Source of the DNA: Armatimonadota bacterium
GTDB lineage: Bacteria; Armatimonadota; Armatimonadia; Armatimonadales; Armatimonadaceae
Assembly (NCBI GenBank): GCA_014380985.1
Contig: JACMIU010000697.1
Coordinates: forward strand, 1 to 6,387
Direction: 5' to 3'
Length of the DNA: 6,387 bases
Part shown: positions 1-5,759 of the stretch, one piece after another
How the letters are laid out: every line of letters begins with the position of its first letter
How positions within the stretch are numbered: the first letter of the stretch is position 1
Program-made: the position numbers and the translations under genes
Notes under the pieces: generated by a model
Told to the model about the DNA's origin: nothing
Seen by the model: the letters and a program-made list of their open reading frames with translations, nothing else
Database searches by the model: none

Positions 1-1374
1 GTTTGGACGGGCGAGCAGTTTCCGGTCAAGGCGTTCCGGGACAAAACCGGGATGCCCACCGTGCCGTTCAAACCTTTAGGGGGAACACGCTACCTAAATG
101 CGGCGGTCTGGCCCCGCGAACTACAGTCCGAGGAAAACTTTACGCGCAAGGGTTCGATGGTCAACTGGGACAAATACCCCGAATACGAGGAAGGCGATTT
201 TTTCGGCTTCAAGGATTTCGCGCTTTGCGAGTGTAGTGGCGGCGACAAAACCGAGGATGCCGATGCCGAACCGGGTGGCGATGCTTGTGCCGCGGACGAT
301 CCCGCGTTCGTGCCCTCCAACGCTTTGAAAGTTCTCACCGAAGTTTACAAATACTGGATCGCGCTTGCCGATTTGGACGGGTTCCGCATTGATACAGTGA
401 AGCACATGGGGCCCGCTCCGGCGTGTTGGTTTGCACGCGAGATTCGTGCGTTCACCGAAAGTATCGGGAAGCGCAACTTTTTTCTGGTCGGAGAGATCGC
501 CGGGGGACGCGCCCACGCGCACTGGATGCTCGGACAGAGTGGCTTAGATGCCGCGCTCGGTATTGACGAAATCCCGGAAACGATGCGCGGCGTGGTGCGC
601 GGCGAAAAATCGCCGTGCGAATACTTCCAAATGTTCATGAACTCGAAGCGGGAGCAACAACGAACCGATGACCCGAACTGGTGGCGCAACCGGGTGGTGA
701 CGTTTTTCGACGACCACGATCAGGTCGGGCGATCCACCAAAGGGCGATTCGCGGCGGTGTGGGGCGGCGACACGAAGAACGCGACCGCCGGGCTGATTCG
801 TGCGCTGGCGTTCAACCTGTTCACCCTCGGCATTCCCTGCATTTACTACGGTACGGAGCAGGGCTTTGACGGTCACGCGCAAGACCCCGGCGCGGGCGAC
901 CGGTATCTGCGCGAGGCGATGCACGGTGCAGCGTTCGGCTCGTTCGGCTCGCAAGGGGCGCACTTTTTCAACGAGAGCGCGGCGATTTACGGGGAGCTCT
1001 CGAAACTGCTCGCCTTGCGAAAATGCTACAGTGCGCTTCGGCGCGGGCGGCAGTATCTGCGCCCTATCTCGGTTGATGGCGAAACGTTCTACGAGCCGGA
1101 GCGAATCGGCGAACCGTACCGGGGGGTTGTCGCTTGGTCGCGGCTTCTGGATTCGGACGAGTTTGTTTGCGCGTTCAACACCGACGAGGCAAAGTCGCAG
1201 ACGGTTTGGGTAACGCTCGATCCGCACAAGCACACGCCGGGCGTGGGCGACCTGCGCTATTTGTACAGCACCGACGCGGAGCAAATCGGCGACACGACCG
1301 ACGCACCGACAGACGTGAACGGCGCGGCGGTTTGCGTCACGGTTCCGGCGGGCGGCTTTGTCCTGCTCCGGTAG
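1..1374 (+). CDS. GH13 alpha-amylase-family glycosidase, 5' end outside window
   Basis: The reading frame is open from the first base, so the ATG at 52 is internal and the visible part is 457 residues. Three conserved GH13 regions are readable. Region II is GFRIDTVKH, with the nucleophile Asp at 391-393. Region III is FFLVGEIAGG, with the acid/base Glu at 493-495. Region IV is FFDDHDQ, with the transition-state Asp at 718-720. Region I (DxVxNH) would lie upstream of the window. The motif GIPCIYYGTEQG, typical of barrel strand 8, follows at about 829-864. The last ~110 residues look like the beta-sandwich domain C. The family hydrolyses or transfers alpha-1,4 (or 1,6) glucosidic bonds in starch, glycogen or maltodextrins; the exact specificity cannot be called. 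Whether it is secreted is unknown because the N-terminus is missing. Its 3' end overlaps the convergent TPR lipoprotein gene by 38 bp. A Cys/acid-rich insertion sits at 226-300. Confidence 0.93.
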   Translation, partial: VWTGEQFPVKAFRDKTGMPTVPFKPLGGTRYLNAAVWPRELQSEENFTRKGSMVNWDKYPEYEEGDFFGFKDFALCECSGGDKTEDADAEPGGDACAADDPAFVPSNALKVLTEVYKYWIALADLDGFRIDTVKHMGPAPACWFAREIRAFTESIGKRNFFLVGEIAGGRAHAHWMLGQSGLDAALGIDEIPETMRGVVRGEKSPCEYFQMFMNSKREQQRTDDPNWWRNRVVTFFDDHDQVGRSTKGRFAAVWGGDTKNATAGLIRALAFNLFTLGIPCIYYGTEQGFDGHAQDPGAGDRYLREAMHGAAFGSFGSQGAHFFNESAAIYGELSKLLALRKCYSALRRGRQYLRPISVDGETFYEPERIGEPYRGVVAWSRLLDSDEFVCAFNTDEAKSQTVWVTLDPHKHTPGVGDLRYLYSTDAEQIGDTTDAPTDVNGAAVCVTVPAGGFVLLR

Positions 1375-2377
1375 GGCTTGGGGAAGGCGCGGGGGACGGT
1401 AGCGACGCGACAAGTGCTTTTAGTCGGTCGTGCTTCTCTTTTGCCGCGCCGTTCTCCGGCGCGAGTTGGGCGGCGATTCGGGATTCGCGCAGGGCGTCGG
1501 GCAGTTCGTTTGTCGCCTCGTATACCGTGGCTAAGTGCGTGTGAATCGCAAAACTATCGGGGGCGAGGTCGGCGGCTTCGCGCAATCGTCGCCGCGCTCC
1601 GGCAAGGTCGTTCAGTTTTGCGTCGCCGCGCTTAAACAACGCCCAGCCGAACGCATCAAGAAACACCGGTTCGTCGGGGCGTTTCTCCACGGCGTCACGG
1701 GTAAGACGAACGGCGTCCGCGAAGTCGGCGGGCGAACTTCCCCGATTGGCGAGGGCATAACCGAGGCGGCTACCGGTCGCCGGGTCGGGACTTAACCGGT
1801 AGGCTTCGCGGAACGCTTGCAACGCCTTCGGGTAATCGGCGGCATATTCGTCGAAATAGCGGGCGGTGTTACCGGCGCGTTCGGCGGCGGCTAATTTTTC
1901 CTTTTGCCCGACGATGCCGTCGAACCCGGCGACGATGGCGTTTGCCGCTTCCCGCGCCCGCGTGTTCGCATCGTTTTCGCGCCGGGTGTCGCTCGCCAGT
2001 TTCGCCGACCGCGCCACCGTTGCCCACAAAAGCGGGTTGCTCGAAACGCGCCTATCCTTGGTGAGCGGATCGAGCAGACGCAGGGCATCTTGCGGGCGTC
2101 CTTGTTCGTTCAGTCGTTCAGCGACCGCGATATAGCCGGTGTCGCTAAACGCGCCGGTTGCGGAATCGGTCAGCAGGGTTACGGCGCGACTTAGCACCGT
2201 GTCCCCCGCCTGTGTGTCGCCCCGGTTATACGCCGATACCGCATCCTCGACCGCACGGGTGGCGAGAATGGCGCGGTCGCTTTTGGGAATCAGGGAAGCG
2301 TTCGGGGCGCAACCGGTTAAAGCCGGAGCAACGATGCAAAGGGCGCAAAACAACCGCACATAAAATAATGACAACAT
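1337..2377 (-). CDS. TPR-repeat lipoprotein
   Basis: 346 residues from the ATG at 2377-2375. The frame stays open further upstream, but this start gives a textbook lipoprotein signal: a short basic start, a hydrophobic stretch (LFCALCIVAPA), then the lipobox LTGC with the lipidated Cys at residue 23. A GTG at 2359 would give an equally plausible shorter signal. The mature protein is alpha-helical. Residues ~178-315 contain about four TPR-like units with alternating small residues (ALQAFREAYRLSPD, ARRRLREAADLAPDS, ALRESRIAAQLAPEN). It ends in a low-complexity Pro/Ser tail (PSPAPSPSPTG). TPR lipoproteins usually act as protein-binding scaffolds at the outer membrane or cell surface; the partner cannot be told. 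It diverges from the SIMPL gene across a short shared control region. The last 38 bp are antisense to the amylase gene. Confidence 0.85.
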   Translation of the reverse strand: MLSLFYVRLFCALCIVAPALTGCAPNASLIPKSDRAILATRAVEDAVSAYNRGDTQAGDTVLSRAVTLLTDSATGAFSDTGYIAVAERLNEQGRPQDALRLLDPLTKDRRVSSNPLLWATVARSAKLASDTRRENDANTRAREAANAIVAGFDGIVGQKEKLAAAERAGNTARYFDEYAADYPKALQAFREAYRLSPDPATGSRLGYALANRGSSPADFADAVRLTRDAVEKRPDEPVFLDAFGWALFKRGDAKLNDLAGARRRLREAADLAPDSFAIHTHLATVYEATNELPDALRESRIAAQLAPENGAAKEKHDRLKALVASLPSPAPSPSPTGAGQSRPPEP

Positions 2378-2397
2378 AACGGAAACCGTTCTATAAT
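2368..2397 (+). promoter_or_regulatory. Sigma70-type promoter for the SIMPL / glucosidase-like unit
   Basis: The -35 box is ATGACA (2368-2373, five of six to TTGACA), the spacer is 18 bp, and the -10 is a perfect TATAAT (2392-2397). Transcription would start near 2404, giving a leader of about 60 nt before the ATG at 2466. The start codon of the divergent lipoprotein gene (2375-2377) lies inside the spacer, so the two genes cannot be expressed independently of this site. On the minus strand TATTAT (2398-2393) could serve as a -10 for the lipoprotein gene, but I see no matching -35 and its leader would be very short. Confidence 0.6.
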
Positions 2398-2440
2398 ACA
2401 CGATAACGGCGCGGGTATCTCCTTTCCACAACGGAAACGG
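2378..2440. repeat. AACGG repeat cluster in divergent promoter (possible operator)
   Basis: A perfect inverted repeat AACGG-AAA-CCGTT occupies 2378-2390, between the -35 and -10 boxes. The 9-mer AACGGAAAC recurs at 2430-2438, exactly 52 bp downstream, about five helical turns. A further AACGG is at 2405-2409. That makes three direct AACGG copies plus one inverted copy in 63 bp of non-coding DNA. This pattern suits a regulator binding site controlling one or both divergent genes. The regulator is not in the window and the role is inference. Confidence 0.4.
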
Positions 2441-2451
2441 GAGCGGCGCGA

Positions 2452-2458
2452 GAAAGGA
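2452..2458 (+). promoter_or_regulatory. Ribosome binding site of the SIMPL gene
   Basis: GAAAGGA ends 7 nt before the ATG at 2466. It favours this start over the in-frame ATG at 2481. It can also pair with CCTTTC at 2421-2426 in the same leader. Confidence 0.6.
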
Positions 2459-2465
2459 AACGTTT

Positions 2466-3134
2466 ATGACCGAAAACGAAATGCCGGATACCATCACCGT
2501 ATCGGCGAGCGCGAACGAGGAGATTGAGGCAACGAGTGCCGATATTGCCGTCACGATGCGCGGATCGTCATTCATCAGTGGCAACGCCGCGCTGACGAAG
2601 GCGCGGGAAGTTGCCGCGTTAGTTGCCGCGCTAAAAGAAATCGGTATCACGGAAGCGAATATCGAACTGCGCGGCGTTCACGCGGAAGTTTCCACTGGCG
2701 CACTCGGCAACAAATCCTCGTCCGCCGTGTATTCGCTCCGCGTCGTAAAAACGCCGCTCGACAAAGTTGCCGACGCGGTGGGCGCGATTACGTCGCAAAA
2801 AACGGCGGAACTCGGTGGCATCGCGTGGCAGTTCGGCGACAAACACGCGGCGAACCTGCGCGTTCTGGAGACAGCGTTGACGCGGGCAAAAGCGAAGGCG
2901 GAACTCGCGGCGCGAACGCTTGGCGTTCAAATCGTCGGAGTGCGAACGCTGACCGAGACGTTTAGCGACGACCGACCGGTTTTGATGCAGGCTCCCGCTC
3001 CGCGTGGCGGGGCGGAAATGGCACGATTACGTGCCGTCAGTTCCGAGGAACTGGGCTTGGAAGTCACGCATCGTGAAACCGTATCGGCAAGCGTCACCGT
3101 GCATTTTCGCGTCGGTGGCGTAGCGGCGGGGTAG
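2466..3134 (+). CDS. SIMPL (DUF541) domain protein, no signal peptide
   Basis: 222 residues, start supported by GAAAGGA 7 nt upstream. The order of elements matches the SIMPL/DUF541 family: an N-terminal strand ITVSASANEEIEATSADIAVTM (split here as ITVSASANEEIE and ATSADIAVTM), a helix rich in Ala (residues ~42-60) followed by LKEIGITEANI, a central strand SAVYSLRVVKT, the helix pair ALTRAKAKAELAARTLGVQI (134-156), and the final strand ETVSASVTVHFRV (204-216). Known members include the eukaryotic signalling partner SIMPL and bacterial periplasmic proteins such as Brucella BP26, which forms oligomeric channel-like rings. The molecular role is poorly defined. Most bacterial members are exported. 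This one starts with a polar MTENEMPDT and has no in-frame upstream start before the stop at 2394, so it should be cytosolic. The next gene starts 9 nt after its stop, so the two are probably co-transcribed. Confidence 0.85.
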   Translation: MTENEMPDTITVSASANEEIEATSADIAVTMRGSSFISGNAALTKAREVAALVAALKEIGITEANIELRGVHAEVSTGALGNKSSSAVYSLRVVKTPLDKVADAVGAITSQKTAELGGIAWQFGDKHAANLRVLETALTRAKAKAELAARTLGVQIVGVRTLTETFSDDRPVLMQAPAPRGGAEMARLRAVSSEELGLEVTHRETVSASVTVHFRVGGVAAG

Positions 3135-3143
3135 AGTATCGTT

Positions 3144-4295
3144 ATGCCACGCCAACCGATTCTCGACCCGCGCTATTTTCGCCTTGATGATTTACTACGC
3201 CGCCCGCTCGCATCCGGCGATACGCTCGGCTCCGGGGGCGGCGATTTGTCGGCAAGTACGGTTTCCGGTTGGGGCTTTTCCGGCGCGGCAATTTTTCGCG
3301 GCGTAGAGGTTCCCGCGCCGATGACGATTTCCGTGTGGGTGGAGGGTGCGCCGGTGTTTCCGGCAGAAGGCGTGTATCGCCCGTCGCACGTCACGGTGAA
3401 CGCGCAGGACGCCGATACCGGCTTGCAGGTGTCGGAAGACAAGTTCGTCGGAGCGGACGATTGTCTGGTCAGCGTGGTGTCGCTACGGAACCCCGGCGAA
3501 TGGAGTATCGAGGTCGAAACACGAACGCAATGGGGAATCGCCAAAGGCGAACATGGGGGCGAAACCGGCGCACCGTTCTATGTGTCGCGGTTCGCGCCAC
3601 CCGCGCCGGATAGGCGGATAACGCTTCCGGCAGGCGGGCGCGTCCGGCTTGTATTTGTGCTGGCGTTCGCGGCGGATGACCGGTTCGCCCGCGTCCCCGG
3701 CGACACTGCGCGAAGCCATGCGGAAGGCTACGCCCGCGACAACGCGGCGGTGGTCGCGCACGTGCAGGGCTTCGATGCGTGGGCGACGCGGCACGTAACG
3801 CGCTTCGACTCACCCGACCCGTGGGCGACGCGGGCATGGTTCCACGACGTTTTTTTGCGCCGCAAGTTCCCCACCCGCGTACCTGTCGCCGTGCCGGATG
3901 CGCTGCAAACGCGGGCAGGTTTTGTGGAGGAAGCGCGAAGCCGGTTCGCGGGCGGCGATTTCGACGCCCCTACCGACGCGCCCGCGCCGTTTCTGCCCGA
4001 TGTTTTCGTGCGGCAGGTGCTGGGGCTGTCCGTGAGCGGGGACGCGCTTTCGCTGTCCCCCGCGCCCGACCTGTCCGACTGGCACTACTTCGCCGTAGAA
4101 AACTACGAACACGACGGGCGACGCTTCACGTTCGTTTGGGACGATCCCGAAACGCCGGGTGATGCATTCGACGACGGCGACAAAGGCTTCACGGTGTACG
4201 ACGGCGACGCGGTGATTCACCGGCAGTCCGACCTGTCGGCATTCACCGCGCCGCTTGCCGCCCCGTCGCCACTGGGAGACGACGAGGACGATTAG
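3144..4295 (+). CDS. MGH1-like glucosidase relative lacking the catalytic barrel
   Basis: 383 residues, no signal peptide, 9 nt after the SIMPL stop with only a weak ribosome site. Residues ~40-175 look like an all-beta sandwich. Residues ~195-241 read like the linker that enters the catalytic domain of MGH1-like (GH63-type) glucosidases: an Asn/Phe-rich helix, then RFDSPDPWATRAWFHDVFLRRK, here RFDSPDPWATR plus AWFHDVFLRRK. Residues ~283-360 match the C-terminal beta domain of that family: FVRQVLGLSVSGD, DWHYFAVENYEHDGRRFTF, then GDKGFTVYDGDAVI. Between linker and C-domain there are only about 40 residues (FPTRVPVAVPDAL through DAPTDAPAP), where an (alpha/alpha)6 barrel of several hundred residues is expected. 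No catalytic acids are therefore recognisable. The frame is intact, which argues against simple decay. The tail is acidic (GDDEDD). A sugar-binding or regulatory role is inference. It could instead be a family of unrelated ancestry. Confidence 0.6.
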   Translation: MPRQPILDPRYFRLDDLLRRPLASGDTLGSGGGDLSASTVSGWGFSGAAIFRGVEVPAPMTISVWVEGAPVFPAEGVYRPSHVTVNAQDADTGLQVSEDKFVGADDCLVSVVSLRNPGEWSIEVETRTQWGIAKGEHGGETGAPFYVSRFAPPAPDRRITLPAGGRVRLVFVLAFAADDRFARVPGDTARSHAEGYARDNAAVVAHVQGFDAWATRHVTRFDSPDPWATRAWFHDVFLRRKFPTRVPVAVPDALQTRAGFVEEARSRFAGGDFDAPTDAPAPFLPDVFVRQVLGLSVSGDALSLSPAPDLSDWHYFAVENYEHDGRRFTFVWDDPETPGDAFDDGDKGFTVYDGDAVIHRQSDLSAFTAPLAAPSPLGDDEDD

Positions 4296-4310
4296 CCGAA
4301 ACGCGAAGCC

Positions 4311-4790
4311 TTACTTGTCGAGAACGGCGGCGGTTCCGGTCGGTAGTTTTGCGCCCCCGGCGAGCAAGTCCCGAATCTCGCCGAGCAAAATCTCTTCCGT
4401 GGTCGGGGCAGGGGCGGCGGTCGGAGCGGGGTCGGGTTCGCGTCGCAGGTTGTTAATCGCTTTTACCATCACAAAAACAGCAAAAGCAAGAATCAAGAAC
4501 TGAAGCGCGGTATTGAAGAAGGAGCCAAAACCAAGTACCGGCGCACCGGCTGCCTTCGCTGCCGCGAGCGATTTATAGGCTTCCCCGTCAAGACTGACGA
4601 ACTTACTGGTCAAATCTTGTGAGATGCCACCTGTGGCTTTGCTAACCAAGAAACCGACCGGCGGCATAATCAAATCGTCGGTTAAGGACGTGACAATCTT
4701 GCCGAACGACGCACCGATAATCGCGCCGACCGCCAAATCAATCGCGTTGCCCTTGATGGCAAACTCTTTGAACTCATCAATCAGTCCCAT
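4311..4790 (-). CDS. mscL: Large-conductance mechanosensitive channel MscL
   Basis: 159 residues from the ATG at 4790-4788; the open frame runs 26 codons further upstream but MGLIDEFKEFAIKGNAIDLA is the canonical MscL N-terminus. The amphipathic N-helix is followed by TM1 (residues ~15-43) with AVGAIIGASFGKIVTSL, then DDLIMPP. The periplasmic loop is residues ~44-88, TM2 ~89-112 (FFNTALQFLILAFAVFVMVK). A Pro/Ala linker leads to the conserved C-terminal helix TEEILLGEIRDLLA. The protein forms a homopentameric inner-membrane pore that opens under high membrane tension and releases solutes during osmotic downshock. It is somewhat longer than the E. coli protein (136 residues), mainly through an Ala/Lys-rich loop (SLAAAKAAGAP) and the tail. 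A promoter is visible 60-90 bp upstream. The gene converges on the preceding + strand unit with a 15 bp gap and no evident terminator. Confidence 0.97.
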   Translation of the reverse strand: MGLIDEFKEFAIKGNAIDLAVGAIIGASFGKIVTSLTDDLIMPPVGFLVSKATGGISQDLTSKFVSLDGEAYKSLAAAKAAGAPVLGFGSFFNTALQFLILAFAVFVMVKAINNLRREPDPAPTAAPAPTTEEILLGEIRDLLAGGAKLPTGTAAVLDK

Positions 4791-4852
4791 TTGCTTATGT
4801 CTTTCTACTTTGCACGAGGTTCGCCCGGTTTGTAGCCGGAACGGTTGCCGCA

Positions 4853-4881
4853 AGTATACAGAAAACACGAAAATAAATCAA
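4853..4881 (-). promoter_or_regulatory. Sigma70-type promoter of mscL
   Basis: On the minus strand, TTGATT (4881-4876, four of six to the -35 consensus) is followed by a 17 bp spacer and TATACT (4858-4853, five of six to the -10). Transcription would begin near 4846 and leave a leader of about 56 nt. The site lies in the 99 bp gap between mscL and the membrane protein gene upstream, so mscL can be transcribed on its own. The leader contains a short possible hairpin, CCGG-CTACAAA-CCGG, around 4824-4838. The ribosome site before the ATG is weak (AGAAAG about 11 nt away). Confidence 0.6.
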
Positions 4882-4889
4882 AACCGCGA

Positions 4890-5759
4890 TTACGGGCGCA
4901 GTTGCCGTCGTATCAGAATCGTTACCACAATCGTAAGAAGAAAGCAGAGGACGCCAAGAAGCGTTGAGAGAAATACCAAAAAACGCGGGTCGGTTTCCGT
5001 GATCACATCGTTGACCCGGTTACGACCGGGCGCGTGTCCGTCGAAGGCATCCCAAAGCATTGCTCCTTGCGCGGGCGATAAACCGTTCAGCGGCAGGTGC
5101 GCGATGGTTGCCGTGCCACCGGGCTTGTCGCTCTCATACGACCGGAAAATGATGACCGCCCAGCGCAGACCCCGCTCCCACTGGGTTTCCAAACAGTCGC
5201 TCCACGGTACAACAAGCGTTTTTTCGCCGCGTCGCCATTCGGTGATGACGTTTTCCATCGTGTGCGCGAGAACGGCGATCACGACGGAAGCGACTACCAG
5301 CCAGCGCAGAAGTGTGCCCCAAATATACCCTTGCGGCAAAAATAGTTTATCTACCGCGAACAAGAATCCCAGCACGATATACGCGGCGCAACCGGCTTTT
5401 TTGAGCCAGCCGACCGGTTTCACGCCGACACCGGAGAACGTTAAACCGTTGGCGTCGAAAACAACCTCGCCCTTGCGAAAGCGCGACCGTCCGCCAACAA
5501 TAGTGTTCGGCGCGTAGATAACCGGCTTGTAGGTTCGCAGTTTTGTGGCATCGGCGGGAACGTTTCCGGCAATCCTGCGCCACGGGTTTTGCGGCGCGGC
5601 GGGCGGCACGGGTGGGAGCGGCGGCGTTTTTTCCCACCCCCACCGGAACACGGGGATTTGCTTTTCCCGCGCCCGCGCCGCGTCAAGCCGCGCTTGCATC
5701 AGCACAGGAAGCGGGGCGTCGTCCGCGTTCCCCGCCACACCGTCTACTCCGGCGACCAT
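4890..5759 (-). CDS. Three-helix membrane protein of unknown function
   Basis: I do not recognise this as a named protein. From the ATG at 5759 it has 289 residues. Residues 1-60 are soluble and include a Pro-rich run (TPPLPPVPPAAPQNPW, 45-60). Residues ~95-112 form strands (GEVVFDANGLTFSGVGV). Two close membrane helices follow (~122-140 and ~150-167), then a soluble region ~170-258 (KTLVVPWSDCLETQW, WAVIIFRSYES, IAHLPLNGLSP), and a last helix ~260-284 ending in RRQLRP. The strand-helix-hairpin-strand order with a W-S-D-C motif and a late 'LSPAQGAMLWDAF' helix loosely recalls YcxB/bPH-type membrane-anchored PH-like domains, but this is a weak resemblance. The start overlaps the dehydrogenase gene by 16 nt. 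A GTG at 5738, 8 nt after GGAG (5750-5747), is a strong alternative start giving 282 residues. Either way it is translationally coupled to the dehydrogenase. Confidence 0.8.
   Translation of the reverse strand: MVAGVDGVAGNADDAPLPVLMQARLDAARAREKQIPVFRWGWEKTPPLPPVPPAAPQNPWRRIAGNVPADATKLRTYKPVIYAPNTIVGGRSRFRKGEVVFDANGLTFSGVGVKPVGWLKKAGCAAYIVLGFLFAVDKLFLPQGYIWGTLLRWLVVASVVIAVLAHTMENVITEWRRGEKTLVVPWSDCLETQWERGLRWAVIIFRSYESDKPGGTATIAHLPLNGLSPAQGAMLWDAFDGHAPGRNRVNDVITETDPRFLVFLSTLLGVLCFLLTIVVTILIRRQLRP

Noticed and set aside
943..960. Tandem TTCGGCTCG pair in the amylase
   Set aside because: It encodes FGSFGS, a two-copy codon-level repeat in a loop, with no evidence of a functional repeat array.
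544..1413. Long minus-strand open frame (289 codons) antisense to the amylase
   Set aside because: The product is Arg-rich with no domain pattern, while the + strand carries the intact GH13 catalytic motifs.
2378..2650. N-terminal extension of the TPR lipoprotein from an ATG at 2650
   Set aside because: It would run through the SIMPL promoter, leader and coding start, and would bury the lipobox signal peptide inside the protein.
3778..3833. 14 bp direct repeat CGTGGGCGACGCGG, copies starting at 3778 and 3820
   Set aside because: Both copies encode WATR in frame within a GC-rich gene. It is short, has only two copies and carries no mobile-element signs.
4296..4310. Possible bidirectional terminator between the convergent genes
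   Set aside because: The 15 bp gap and its flanks show no convincing GC-rich hairpin with a T-run on either strand.
4791..4868. N-terminal extension of MscL from an ATG at 4868
   Set aside because: The canonical MscL N-terminus starts at 4790, and the extension would begin upstream of the predicted transcription start.
4624..5517. Long + strand open frame (297 codons) over mscL and the membrane protein gene
   Set aside because: It lies antisense to two well-supported genes, spans the mscL promoter, and its translation shows no recognisable domain.
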